Assembly: GCA_013388645.1 (NCBI GenBank)
Contig: JACAEV010000084.1
Span: 1-39,611, forward strand
DNA length: 39,611 bases
Direction of reading: 5' to 3'
DNA from: Syntrophaceae bacterium
GTDB taxonomy: Bacteria; Desulfobacterota; BSN033; UBA1163
Below, piece by piece: positions 31,759-39,611 of the stretch; positions within the stretch are counted from its first letter, which is position 1; every line of letters starts with the position of its first letter. The notes beneath the pieces are model-generated. The model had not been told where the DNA came from. It was given only the letters and a program-made list of their open reading frames with translations, and made no database searches. The position numbers and the translations under genes were made by a program.

Positions 31759-32620
31759 GTGCCCAGCGAAGGGCAGAGCAGTCTAACGGGTGAGAGTCCC
31801 GTCATGGTAGAAGCCAGAGCCATGTAGCATGGATGGCAGGGGGTGGTGGAAACGTTGCCCTCTGAAGCCCATCGACAAAGTCCACGTTTGGGTGGGCGAG
31901 CAACTATCCGGGTCGTAACTTACGTGAACGTAGAAGTAGCCTCGTAAAAGTCAAGTTCCACTGGCCGAGCCTGTTAATTTTAGGCGAAGGCAGCATTCTG
32001 ACACCGACACTGGCTAATGGGTGTAAGAGCGGTGGCGGGGTATCAGCGGCGACACGGATAGAAAGGTGCACTGTCAACTGGGGAAACCCTCCTCGTCCCT
32101 GTTGGAAACGGCAGGAGCAGGGTAGGTTCTATAAGTCAGAAGACGAAGTGAACCGAGAGGCGAGAGGGTGGCGGATGAGTCCATAGTAGTGAAGAGGGTA
32201 AGGACAACATAACCTTACCGGAGCGAAGGGGCTCTGCTGTATCTCAAATCTTTCGACAGAGGCGAGGCAGGGAAGAGTGATAAAAGCTTCCGTAAATCTG
32301 CAGGAGCTGAGGAGAAAGATATACAGCAAAGTGAAGACCGATTCGGCTGGAAGGGGTGGAGTAGGGAAGAGATTTCAGATATGAGATTTCTACTCGAAAG
32401 TCGTTCCAGGCCGATAGGTGTATAAGCTTTGTTGCGAAGAGAACAGGAAAGCCGTATGAGGGGGCGAAGCTTGACCGAAGGGAAACAAACCTCATGTACG
32501 GTTTGAGGTGGCAGGGAATGGAAAAGTGCAATGGAAGCCTAAACGGGCACGAAGCTGGAAACGGCGGATACGGCCAAGGTAAAACCTAAGGTAACTCGCC
32601 ATTCCTTGACCCTGCAGCGA
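31759..32620 (+). mobile_element. Degenerate group II intron lacking most of its reverse transcriptase
   Basis: The 5' end GTGCCCAGCGAAGGGC forms the first hairpin expected at the start of bacterial group II introns, followed by GGGTGAGAGTCCCGTC and GTGGTGGAAACG-type domain I motifs. Near 32447-32504 there is a domain V-like helix: AAAGCCGTA with TACGGTTTG, then TGAGG with CCTCA and a two-base bulge, including the AGC triad. The terminal loop is about 28 bases instead of a GNRA tetraloop. Between these only a short remnant of the intron-encoded protein remains, so total length is under 0.9 kb instead of about 2 kb. The 3' boundary is uncertain; GGCAGGGAATGG (32510) can pair with sequence near 32600-32616. 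Probably immobile without help in trans. Confidence 0.75.
32251..32384 (+). pseudogene. N-terminal fragment of group II intron reverse transcriptase
   Basis: One frame gives RVIKASVNLQELRRKIYSKV followed by KTDSA, which is the conserved segment just before RT domain 0 of group II intron maturases (LQELRRKIY-K-K). It then runs out of similarity and stops at 32382-32384. The catalytic RT motifs (YADD), maturase domain X and endonuclease are absent. The upstream frame contains further stops. This is a deletion remnant, not a functional gene. Confidence 0.72.
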
Positions 32621-32705
32621 GCAGCGGCGATGAGGTTTTTCTTTTTTAGTGGACACAGGGCATAGTGTCCCGTGTGAGCCTTTCCATTACAAAGCAGAAG
32701 ACGAC

Positions 32706-33212
32706 TTAACGGGATTTGCTATTATTTGATTTCCTGGAGAGATGCTTTGCTTCAAGAAGGTATTCAATGTCCTGTTGATCTTTAACATTGGCCTTTCTTA
32801 TTTTTTTCAGTCGGATCAGATCATCAATCGAGGGGATACGAAAACTTACTCTTTTTCTAACATCCTCTTTGATAACTGAGTTGTCATAGCAACTTTCAAA
32901 TTCAATCGTCTCATTCTGAATATTCTTAACGCTCCGCTGAAAAAAGAAATCGTACCTCTTTGTCCCGGAAAACCCCGTGACCATAGGTCTTTTTGTGTCA
33001 GGAGAATTTGAAAGTTCGAAGTTGAGGGTCTCTGAAAGAAGGAATAAAATTTTTCTTTTATCCTTCGGGTGGACCCATATATCATGATCTGCAGTCAAAA
33101 CAGGCCCCCCATAGAGAATAACTGCCCTTCGACCGATGATAAGGTAACGGATTTCATAGCGATTGAGCAATCGGATCAGTTCAAGAAAGCTAATCTCTTT
33201 TTCTCGTTTCAT
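32706..33212 (-). CDS. Nucleotidyltransferase-fold protein (MNT/AbiEii-like)
   Basis: Predicted member of the DNA polymerase beta-like nucleotidyltransferase superfamily in minimal form. The characteristic stretch is RYLIIGRRAVILYGGPVLTA followed by DHDIWVHP, with the active-site acidic pair in ADHDIWV. The hG[GS] motif usually reads IGG but is IGR here, which may impair nucleotide binding. The C-terminal part IPSIDDLIRLKKIRK and KDQQDIEYLLEA matches related proteins, where Lys and Asp residues are conserved. 168 residues from the ATG at 33212. It overlaps the small upstream gene by 23 bp. Such pairs often act as toxin-antitoxin or phage-defence modules; function here is unproven. Confidence 0.72.
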   Translation of the reverse strand: MKREKEISFLELIRLLNRYEIRYLIIGRRAVILYGGPVLTADHDIWVHPKDKRKILFLLSETLNFELSNSPDTKRPMVTGFSGTKRYDFFFQRSVKNIQNETIEFESCYDNSVIKEDVRKRVSFRIPSIDDLIRLKKIRKANVKDQQDIEYLLEAKHLSRKSNNSKSR

Positions 33213-33393
33213 ACTTTTTAGAACCAAACTTTTTAATAAAGTCTTGAATCTCTTCCCACTCTCGATCTATACCTTCCAGTCTCTCAACGGGTGAAAATTT
33301 CAGGAACCAGAGAAGATCCTCTTTAAGCTGGCGTTGTCGCCATAAAGGAATATCTTTGAGGGACTTCGGATATTTAAATTTAAGCGAAGCCAT
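33190..33393 (-). CDS. Small conserved-type protein partnered with the nucleotidyltransferase
   Basis: A 67-residue charged, helical protein (MASLKFKYPKSLKDIPLWRQ at the start, then LLWFLKFSPVERLEGIDREW). The pattern of a Leu-rich helix followed by SPxERL resembles short proteins encoded directly upstream of solitary nucleotidyltransferases. It has no recognised domain. An ATG at 33426 in the same frame would add 11 residues, but the shorter form has the more typical start. The 23-bp overlap with the downstream gene indicates a two-gene module. Confidence 0.6.
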   Translation of the reverse strand: MASLKFKYPKSLKDIPLWRQRQLKEDLLWFLKFSPVERLEGIDREWEEIQDFIKKFGSKKYETRKRD

Positions 33394-33441
33394 TACGTCA
33401 TTCCTGTACCATATAAAATATACCATATTTTAGGGAAGGTT

Positions 33442-33524
33442 TGAATGATTTTGTCGATCTGGCGATTTATGCTTATTCTGTTGAATTCGGCCAGTTGTTC
33501 CGCTCCGAAGCGGCCAATCATTCA
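33442..33524. repeat. Inverted repeat between the DUF488 gene and the nucleotidyltransferase module
   Basis: TGAATGATT (33442-33450) and AATCATTCA (33516-33524) are perfect complements, with a GC-rich imperfect dyad (TTCGGCC and CGCTCCGAAGCGG) inside. The DUF488 stop codon is in the right arm. It may be a bidirectional transcript end or a small palindromic insertion. Confidence 0.4.
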
Positions 33525-33908
33525 GGTGAGGGAAGCGCCGCGCTCGGCGAGGAGTTGACGAAGTACGGAGCGATGGCAGTGCTGCTCGTCGCTGCAATAG
33601 CATCCGACTGAAAAATTGATTTGATGAGATAACGCAGCAAGAAGATCAAGGACATGGCTGTTCTCCGGTCGGCTCATTTCCGAACGGTAGCGTTTGATAA
33701 AAAAGTGCCAAGCCCTCTCATCTTTAGCTGATCTTCCGGTCTTAAGGAGCTCCTCACTGGGGGCAAGGTTAGGAAGCCACACATCAAAATAATTGCGTGA
33801 TGCATACTCGCTTTTGGGCACGCCTCTGGGGGGACGCCGAACAGTGCCAATACGTAATCCTTCATCTTTTGTGCGAGGGCATCCGAGTTGAACGATGCGA
33901 ACCGCCAT
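33522..33908 (-). CDS. DUF488 family protein
   Basis: Small cytosolic protein of unknown function. The family features are an N-terminal strand then GTVRRPPRGVPKSEYASRNY, FDVWLPNLAPS and the conserved Cys/His block FSVGCYCSDEQHCHRSVL near the C-terminus, which may be a catalytic or metal site. 128 residues, within the family range. It is on the minus strand inside the accessory island, with 109 bp of featureless sequence between it and the end of the SBBP gene. No functional link to the neighbours is evident. Confidence 0.85.
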   Translation of the reverse strand: MAVRIVQLGCPRTKDEGLRIGTVRRPPRGVPKSEYASRNYFDVWLPNLAPSEELLKTGRSAKDERAWHFFIKRYRSEMSRPENSHVLDLLAALSHQINFSVGCYCSDEQHCHRSVLRQLLAERGASLT

Positions 33909-34017
33909 GGATTCTCCTCCGTTTTAATTAAAGAGACCTTTCTAAGCAGCCTTGCTCTCTCTTCGGGTACGTCAAATCACTCAGATTAGCCCTTATTTTC
34001 TCCTCGCCAATATCCAA

Positions 34018-37000
34018 TCAGGGAATCACCGATACAGCCCTGTTATTGTTCTTGTCAGACTCGGTCACGCTATTGTCTGAATCAATCAACGCGATGAGGA
34101 ACTTTCCCGAAAGAGAAGTTCTCCTTGAACGAGTGGAAAAAGAGATGTCTTTAGTTGCGCCTGCAACCAGTCCTCTCCGGAAGGTTGAAGTCTTGAGGAG
34201 ATTCCCGAGGGTGAGGCCATCATCGGAGAGGTAAAAAGCCACCTTGAATCTCTTCGCATCGGCAGGCCCAACATTACTCACCGCAAGTGTTCCGGATACG
34301 GATTTGCCACCATCGGAAGAAGTTAAGGTGACCCATGTACCGGTGAGGTCAGGAAGACCTGCCAGAAGGTTAAATGTTGCGGTGCAGGTTTTATCGGCAT
34401 TCATGGTCACCTGACCATCCGAGCAGTCAGGATCACCACTCCAGCCTGCAAACAGGGAGTCTGTATTAGGGGTAGCAGACAGTGTTACCAATGTATTTGG
34501 GATGTAGTCTTCTGTACATTTTAAGCCACAGCTGATTCCAGGAGCGGTTACCGTACCACTGCCATTTCCCGATTTGGTAATGGTGAGGGTATAGAGAGAT
34601 GAGAGGTTATCAAACATGGCCACGAAGGCTTCACCGAGGATAATCTTGCGGTAGGACGTATCAGGCCCTCCAGTAATGTCATTAGCGTCGGTGACATTAA
34701 ATATTGGTTTCTCATTCTTGTCCAGGACAGTAATATTTTCGACACTGCTTACCCATATCTCAGAGCCCCCTGTGCCCTGTTGAAAAATGGTTTCCCCTTT
34801 TACGTTTAGCAGGGTGAAGCTTTGGAGACCTGCATGGATGGCCAATGTATCGTTTCCCGCTCCACCGTCAATAAAGACTAAATCATTCCCGATGCTCACA
34901 TCATAAATGATGGAATCATTGCCTGGACCGGCATCGATGGTGACAATGTCATCACCGTCACCGGCATCCACCCTCATCGTGTCATTACCTGGCCCACCTG
35001 ATTGATCGATGAAATCATTTCCAGGACCACCATTGGCAGTCATCGTATCGTTACCAGAACCACCTTTCTGGGATATCCAATCACCATCGTTTCCGCCTTG
35101 AGCTATTTGATTATCGTCTCCCCCACTTCCCATTTGATAAATCAAATCTTTTCCGGGTCCCGCTCCTATTGACTGAGTATCATTTCCTGTGCCACCGTAT
35201 TGCTCTAACCAGTCATCCTCATCCTCACCAGAAATGGTCTGGGTGTCATTTCCGCCCTCTCCATACTGTAAAATGAAGTTATTAGCTGAGGTACCTGAAT
35301 CTGTTTGGATATCGTCATTATCTGTGCCCGTGTTGATGGTTTGTGTTGTAAAAGTCCAGCTAGAAAAAGTTGTGTCAGCGCCACCTGAGATATTGGGAAA
35401 GTCGCTCGATCCTGTCGAACCTGTCACATAGATTCTTCCAGTGGTGGGGTGGATGGCGACGCCAGTGCCTGTGTCAACACTTCGACCTCCAAGAAAGGTG
35501 GATTGATAAAGGAAATTGAGAGTTCCTGAAAGCCTTGATACAAAAGCCTCACTTGCTGCAAATGTTATGTCAGCTCCGTTTGTGATTTTAGGGAAATCGT
35601 TTGATTCAGTAGCTCCTGTGACATATACATCCCCTGTAGTGGGATAAACGACAATGGCATGACCTATCTCATCAGCACTCCCCCCGAGATAGGTAGATTG
35701 GTGAAGGTTTTTGAGATCAAGCGAAAGTCTCGCTACAAACGCCTCAGAGTTCTCAAAGGTGGTATCAGCACCATCTGTGATTTCCGGGAAGTCATTCGAG
35801 AAGGTCTGGCCTGTTACATACACCCCGCGGGAGGGATGGATAGCGATGCTATAAGCCGAGTCATGACCACTTCCGCCAAGGAATGTAGATTGATAAAGGG
35901 TCCGAAGGTTGCTGGAGAGTCTTGCTACAAATGCCTCGCTTCCCATTAAGGTTATGTCTGCTCCACCTGCGATATTTGGAAAATCACTCGATCCAGTCGT
36001 TCCTGTCACATAGATATCCCCAGAAGTTGGGTGGATGGCAATGGCTGATCCTGAATCATAGCTGCCTCCCCCAAGGAAAGTAGACTGATAAATTGTTCGG
36101 AGATTACTTGAAAGCCTTGAGACAAAAGCCTCGTCACCTGTCATAGTAGTATCTGCACCTCCCGTGATATTGGGAAAGTTCGTGGAGTTTGTCACCCCTG
36201 TGACATAGATGTCTCCTGTGTTAGGATGGATAGCAATTCCATAACTCACTTCATAACCTTCCCCTCCGAGAAAGGTAGACCGTATAAGGGTAAGATCGCT
36301 TGAAAGCCTTGAGACAAAAGCCTCATTGTAACCTGCAAAGGTGGTATCCGCAGCTCCTGAAAGGCCAGGGAAGTCACTGGAGGTTGTATATCCCGTGATA
36401 TAGACATCCCCTGTGTCGGGATGAATGGCAATACCATAGGCTTCATCCCAATGGCTTCCACCAAGGGTGGTGGTCTGAAGGAGGGTTGTCAGATCACTCG
36501 ATAGTCTCGAAACGAAAACCTGACCATCCGATACCCCTGTGATATAGACATCACCAGTGGTCGGATGAATGGCAATGGCTTGGCCTGTCTCTGACCCGTT
36601 TCCCCCAAGGTAGGTAGATTGTAAAAGAGGATCAATGATGAGGGGTTGGGTTTTGTCATAATTGCCGACTTTGAACCCGTATTCATTTGCATCCACAACG
36701 TAGGCGACATCAATATAACTTCGGTTTTGATTTTGATGATTGGCTGCCGACAACTGACGGCTGACGGGTCTCTCTTGATAGGCAATGGGTTTGGTGAATT
36801 TCATCCTCCCCGTATCTGTTTCCACCTCGAGCTCACCTGATCCTGTAACGTTGAGGTCCCTAACACCACTGACACGGATTCTTATTTCATTAGGATCAGC
36901 ACCGGGCTGGATATAGAAAAGCTTTTCCACATTATTTCCGTAAGCCCTGAGTTTAACTTCAATCCCTTGAAAGACTTCTCCCAAACTTACCTCTTCGTAT

Positions 37001-37359
37001 GTTTTAAGTCTCCTCTTCCACTTCCGGGGATCACTCCCGTGGAAATAACTGACCTTTGTGGCGGATTCTTTGCATGGTCTAACCTCAGCCATCCTTCCCC
37101 TTACCGGTTTTTCATTGAAGGTGAAAAAGTTCGGAACAGAATAAATCAATTCGCCCCATTCTGTGATGGAGATGGTCATAGCTGGAGTCTTGGCATAAAA
37201 CTTCACATCATCGTCCATTTGGCCTTCGTTGGAGATGAAGGGAATGCGAAGATTTCCTAAGATTGGTTTGGCATGGGATATATGATAAGAGCTCAGCAAT
37301 AAAAAGCTAAAAGCAAAGAGAGAGATTATTCCAGACGAAATGGTCATCTTCTTTATCAT
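34018..37359 (-). CDS. Large secreted SBBP beta-propeller protein with RTX-like, bacterial-repeat and CARDB-like domains
   Basis: A 1113-residue exported protein. The start is put at the ATG 37359, which gives a signal peptide (MIKKM, then ISLFAFSFLLLSSYH, cleavage near SHA); an ATG at 37479 would place 40 unrelated residues before it. After an N-terminal region of about 250 residues come seven SBBP repeats of about 63 residues (STFLGG, GIAIHPTTGDVYVTG, SSDFPNI, EAFVSRLSS). A Gly/Asp-rich block of about 200 residues with GGTGND, GGPGND and GDGDD units (RTX-like, calcium-binding type) interrupts the seventh repeat. Then comes a GSGTV/FAGWSGD-type bacterial repeat and a CARDB-like C-terminus (LPDLTGTWV, DSDNSVTESDKNNN). 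Probably cell-surface or extracellular adhesion/structural protein; no sorting signal recognised. Confidence 0.85.
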   Translation of the reverse strand: MIKKMTISSGIISLFAFSFLLLSSYHISHAKPILGNLRIPFISNEGQMDDDVKFYAKTPAMTISITEWGELIYSVPNFFTFNEKPVRGRMAEVRPCKESATKVSYFHGSDPRKWKRRLKTYEEVSLGEVFQGIEVKLRAYGNNVEKLFYIQPGADPNEIRIRVSGVRDLNVTGSGELEVETDTGRMKFTKPIAYQERPVSRQLSAANHQNQNRSYIDVAYVVDANEYGFKVGNYDKTQPLIIDPLLQSTYLGGNGSETGQAIAIHPTTGDVYITGVSDGQVFVSRLSSDLTTLLQTTTLGGSHWDEAYGIAIHPDTGDVYITGYTTSSDFPGLSGAADTTFAGYNEAFVSRLSSDLTLIRSTFLGGEGYEVSYGIAIHPNTGDIYVTGVTNSTNFPNITGGADTTMTGDEAFVSRLSSNLRTIYQSTFLGGGSYDSGSAIAIHPTSGDIYVTGTTGSSDFPNIAGGADITLMGSEAFVARLSSNLRTLYQSTFLGGSGHDSAYSIAIHPSRGVYVTGQTFSNDFPEITDGADTTFENSEAFVARLSLDLKNLHQSTYLGGSADEIGHAIVVYPTTGDVYVTGATESNDFPKITNGADITFAASEAFVSRLSGTLNFLYQSTFLGGRSVDTGTGVAIHPTTGRIYVTGSTGSSDFPNISGGADTTFSSWTFTTQTINTGTDNDDIQTDSGTSANNFILQYGEGGNDTQTISGEDEDDWLEQYGGTGNDTQSIGAGPGKDLIYQMGSGGDDNQIAQGGNDGDWISQKGGSGNDTMTANGGPGNDFIDQSGGPGNDTMRVDAGDGDDIVTIDAGPGNDSIIYDVSIGNDLVFIDGGAGNDTLAIHAGLQSFTLLNVKGETIFQQGTGGSEIWVSSVENITVLDKNEKPIFNVTDANDITGGPDTSYRKIILGEAFVAMFDNLSSLYTLTITKSGNGSGTVTAPGISCGLKCTEDYIPNTLVTLSATPNTDSLFAGWSGDPDCSDGQVTMNADKTCTATFNLLAGLPDLTGTWVTLTSSDGGKSVSGTLAVSNVGPADAKRFKVAFYLSDDGLTLGNLLKTSTFRRGLVAGATKDISFSTRSRRTSLSGKFLIALIDSDNSVTESDKNNNRAVSVIP

Positions 37360-37393
37360 CTTTCCACCCCCGGAAAAGGATTCTATAACAAAA

Positions 37394-37422
37394 AAGATAT
37401 TACGAATTCGGAAGTGTGTCAA
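37394..37422 (-). promoter_or_regulatory. Sigma70-like promoter of the SBBP gene
   Basis: On the minus strand TTGACA (37417-37422), a 17-base spacer and TATCTT (37394-37399) lie 35 bases upstream of the chosen start at 37359. This supports that start over the one at 37479, which would lie upstream of the promoter. Confidence 0.5.
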
Positions 37423-37510
37423 CACTAATTGATAATGATGTGTTAGTCTTGCAAGTCTTTGGTTGAAAGTGATATACATAAATACCCTTAGAAAAATTGA
37501 GTGCTTAGTG

Positions 37511-38734
37511 ATGAAATCTAAACGGGTCGCTGTTACAGGGATGGGGGTGTTCTGTTCGGTTGGGAAAACTATAGATGAATTCCTTCAGTCCTTGAGAATT
37601 GGCAATACAGGTATTGGGCCCATCACCCTTTTCGATACCTCAAAATATCCTTGCAAAATTGGAGCCCAAATCAGAGATTATCTGGCCGAGGAATTTTTCA
37701 CAAAAAAAAGGTTAAAAAAACTTTCTAGGACAGACCAATTTGCTATCCTCGCTTCGGAAGAGGCGGTAAGGGCATCAGAGGTTGATTTCTATCCTAATGA
37801 GGAGGTTGGGGTTTGTTTAGGGGCGGGTGCAGGTGGGATGTTCGAAGCGGAATCCTACCACCGGGAAATACTTCTTCAAGGAAGATCCAGCCCTTCGCTC
37901 ATCTGGCCTTTTATCCCAAGTTATACAACAGATCGTATTGCAGATCGTTTCAGATTTTCAGGTCCGAAATTTACGGTTACCACAGCATGCAGCTCATCTG
38001 CGACGGCCATCGGCTATGGAGCAGATCTCCTTCGGAGCGGTAAATGCAAAGCCGTCCTTTGTGGGGGGAGCGAGGCTCTGAGCGAACTCACTTTCGGTGG
38101 GTTCAATTCCTTAAAGGTCATGGATCCTTCTCCCTGCAAACCTTTCGATCGAAAAAGGGCTGGAATGTCTTTGGGTGAAGGAGCGGGTTTCATCATTTTA
38201 GAGGGTTTCGATGATGCAGTGAAAAGGGGAGCTAACATATATGCCGAATTTTTAGGATATGGAATCGGGGGAGAGGCTTATCACATCACCGCACCGGAAC
38301 CTACTGGAATGAGGGAAGCCCGCATTATGAAGGAGGCCCTTGTTGAGGCTGAGGTTGAATCTTCTAAGGTGGATTATATTAACGCCCATGGGACGGGCAC
38401 GCCACTCAACGATAAAGTTGAGACTCTTGCCATCAAGAAAGTTTTTAGGGAAAGGGCCTACTCTATTCCTGTCAGTTCCATTAAACCAATGGTGGGGCAT
38501 TGTCTGGGTTCTGCAGGAGCCATTGAAGCGGTTGCATCCATCCTTTCATTGTATTATCAATTTATCCCTCCCACCCTAAATCACCAAAAGGGAGATGAGG
38601 ATTGTGATCTCGATTATGTCCCAGGAAAATCCCGTGAAATAGAGGTGGAGGTTGTCCTTTCCAACTCCTTTGCCTTTGGCGGAAATTGTACCACTTTAGT
38701 TTTCGGAAGATATCATTTCCCCTCTCCCCCCTGA
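37511..38734 (+). CDS. Beta-ketoacyl-ACP synthase (FabF-like)
   Basis: Condensing enzyme that extends an acyl chain with a carrier-bound unit. The Cys-His-His triad is intact: Cys160 in VTTACSSSATA, His293 in NAHGTGTPLND and His330 in KPMVGHCLGSAGA; the C-terminal NSFAFGGNC loop is present. 407 residues from the ATG at 37511, where the family start RVAVTGMGVFCSVG lies; upstream codons back to 37463 are unlike the family. No ribosome site is clear. It is on the plus strand like the biosynthetic block that ends at 30206, so it is probably the ketosynthase of the ACP/AT/KR/TE set, separated from it by the accessory island. Confidence 0.92.
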   Translation: MKSKRVAVTGMGVFCSVGKTIDEFLQSLRIGNTGIGPITLFDTSKYPCKIGAQIRDYLAEEFFTKKRLKKLSRTDQFAILASEEAVRASEVDFYPNEEVGVCLGAGAGGMFEAESYHREILLQGRSSPSLIWPFIPSYTTDRIADRFRFSGPKFTVTTACSSSATAIGYGADLLRSGKCKAVLCGGSEALSELTFGGFNSLKVMDPSPCKPFDRKRAGMSLGEGAGFIILEGFDDAVKRGANIYAEFLGYGIGGEAYHITAPEPTGMREARIMKEALVEAEVESSKVDYINAHGTGTPLNDKVETLAIKKVFRERAYSIPVSSIKPMVGHCLGSAGAIEAVASILSLYYQFIPPTLNHQKGDEDCDLDYVPGKSREIEVEVVLSNSFAFGGNCTTLVFGRYHFPSPP

Positions 38735-38799
38735 TGGGGTGAAAAAATTAGGAATGTCGGTCAAGCGGAGATATCTTCAAATTTTTAGAATTGCGATTT

Positions 38800-38828
38800 T
38801 TGACAGGCATCGGTCATAGAGCTATGGA
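38800..38828 (+). promoter_or_regulatory. Possible promoter upstream of icd
   Basis: TTGACA (38800-38805), a 17-base spacer and TATGGA (38823-38828) precede icd by about 125 bases. The -35 is consensus but the -10 is weak. A small hairpin CCCTCT/AGAGGG (38909-38925) lies between it and the ribosome site. The rest of the 218-bp spacer shows nothing recognisable. Confidence 0.3.
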
Positions 38829-38952
38829 ACAGATGAGTATCCTTCAAGTGATTAATCGTTTACAGTATCCCCGCTTGCCCTCTATGAAATTCGATTTTTT
38901 CACAGCTTCCCTCTCCTAAAGAGGGTGGGTGGATTGGAATAGGAGATAGACG

Positions 38953-39611
38953 ATGACCGGAGCAAAAATTCAGTACAGCAAAGACGGAAAGCTCGATGTC
39001 CCTGATCAACCGATCATTCCCTACATCGAAGGGGACGGAGTAGGACCAGATATCTGGAGGGCCTCTGTACGAGTTTTCGACGCCGCTGTAAAGAAATGCT
39101 ATGGGGCCCCAAAAAAGATCCACTGGCTTGAAGTTTATGCAGGAGAAAAGGCATTTCAATTGAAAAAGGAGTGGGCTCCGGAGGAAACGATCGAGACCAT
39201 TCGAGAATATAAGGTTGGAATTAAAGGTCCGCTCAGCACGCCTGTGGGAGAGGGAATTCGAAGCATCAATGTATTGTTAAGGCAGAAGCTCGATCTTTAT
39301 GCCTGTATTCGTCCGGTCAAATACCTTTCTGGAACACCAAGTCCATTAAAGCATCCGGAAAAAGTGGACATGGTTGTCTTTCGGGAAAACACGGAGGATC
39401 TTTACGCCGGAATTGAATGGAAGGAAGGATCAGAGGAAGCCATTCGACTTAGGGTATTTCTTGAGAGAGAGATGGGAAAAACGATTCGGGAGGATTCTGG
39501 AATCGGAATTAAGCCCATCAGCCGATATGGAACAAAACGGCTTGTCCGAAGAGCGATCCTGTATGCTCTCTCCCATGACCGAAAGAGCGTCACCCTGGTT
39601 CATAAAGGAAA
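38953..39611 (+). CDS. icd: NADP-type isocitrate dehydrogenase, 5' part (runs off the window)
   Basis: TCA-cycle enzyme oxidising isocitrate to 2-oxoglutarate. The visible 219 residues start [20 protein letters not shown] and contain [14 protein letters not shown], the substrate-loop block [20 protein letters not shown] and [10 protein letters not shown], and [16 protein letters not shown], which together are diagnostic of bacterial Icd. Ser in GIRSIN is the position phosphorylated in enteric Icd. AGGAG at 38941-38945 lies 7 bases before the ATG. The frame is open to the last base of the window, so the gene is cut by the window edge, not broken. It is probably a housekeeping gene outside the biosynthetic block. 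Confidence 0.94.
   Translation, partial: MTGAKIQYSKDGKLDVPDQPIIPYIEGDGVGPDIWRASVRVFDAAVKKCYGAPKKIHWLEVYAGEKAFQLKKEWAPEETIETIREYKVGIKGPLSTPVGEGIRSINVLLRQKLDLYACIRPVKYLSGTPSPLKHPEKVDMVVFRENTEDLYAGIEWKEGSEEAIRLRVFLEREMGKTIREDSGIGIKPISRYGTKRLVRRAILYALSHDRKSVTLVHKG

Noticed and set aside
32129-32531. Two minus-strand open frames of 66 and 95 codons
   Set aside because: They lie antisense to the group II intron RNA and reverse-transcriptase remnant; no family features.
32651-32670. GGACAC/GTGTCC hairpin as a terminator
   Set aside because: Only 6 bp, and no T tract follows in either direction.

Overview
The window looks like a chromosomal segment of an uncultured Gram-negative anaerobe. A deltaproteobacterium-like (Desulfobacterota) organism is the best guess. 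The reasons are an LpxL/HtrB-type acyltransferase (lipid A-type outer membrane), a trio of 2-hydroxyacyl-CoA-dehydratase-type activase genes, many cobalamin-binding radical SAM genes and a complete LIV-type amino-acid ABC operon. This assignment is inferred from gene content; no rRNA or marker gene is present. No tRNA, rRNA or CRISPR array was seen.

Layout. (1) 1-7827, minus strand: a branched-chain/hydrophobic amino-acid transport operon livK-livH-livM-livG-livF, followed by a LysE-type exporter and a DAO-family FAD oxidoreductase, with a sigma70-like promoter upstream of livK. (2) 7828-10703, minus: a xylose-isomerase-like TIM-barrel protein and a CPA2 (KefB-type) cation/proton antiporter. 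(3) 10922-12785, plus: tatA/B, tatC, radC. (4) 12870-30206, plus: a long collinear biosynthetic block. It holds an ATP-grasp enzyme, a DUF3473-type polysaccharide deacetylase, a GT2 glycosyltransferase, a SPASM-like radical SAM enzyme, two CoA-dehydratase-activase-related Cys proteins plus their BcrAD-type ATPase, four B12-binding radical SAM enzymes, an LpxL-like acyltransferase, an acyl carrier protein, a FabD-like acyltransferase, a hotdog thioesterase and a FabG-like ketoreductase. (5) 30207-37510, mostly minus: an accessory island with a VapBC-like toxin-antitoxin pair bracketed by palindromes, a decayed lipocalin-like gene, a gutted group II intron, a nucleotidyltransferase module, a DUF488 protein and a 1113-residue SBBP/RTX-like secreted protein. 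(6) 37511 to the end, plus: a beta-ketoacyl-ACP synthase that appears to belong to block 4, then the 5' part of icd (runs off the window).

Taken together, block 4 plus the ketosynthase reads as a dedicated acyl-chain assembly line (ACP, AT, KS, KR, TE, acyltransferase) combined with several radical, cobalamin-dependent tailoring enzymes, an ATP-driven low-potential electron-injection module and sugar-handling enzymes. An unusual modified lipid or glycolipid is the most economical product guess; this is inference.

The second striking layer is non-coding. Most longer spacers, and several gene ends, are built of degenerate tandem 7-mers or 8-mers, often arranged as inverted arms. Four separate spacers share an octamer core GACTA/TAGTC, and two share the heptamer ACTCCGA. 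There are also dispersed palindromic elements and a REP-like repeat present in two inverted copies 10 kb apart.
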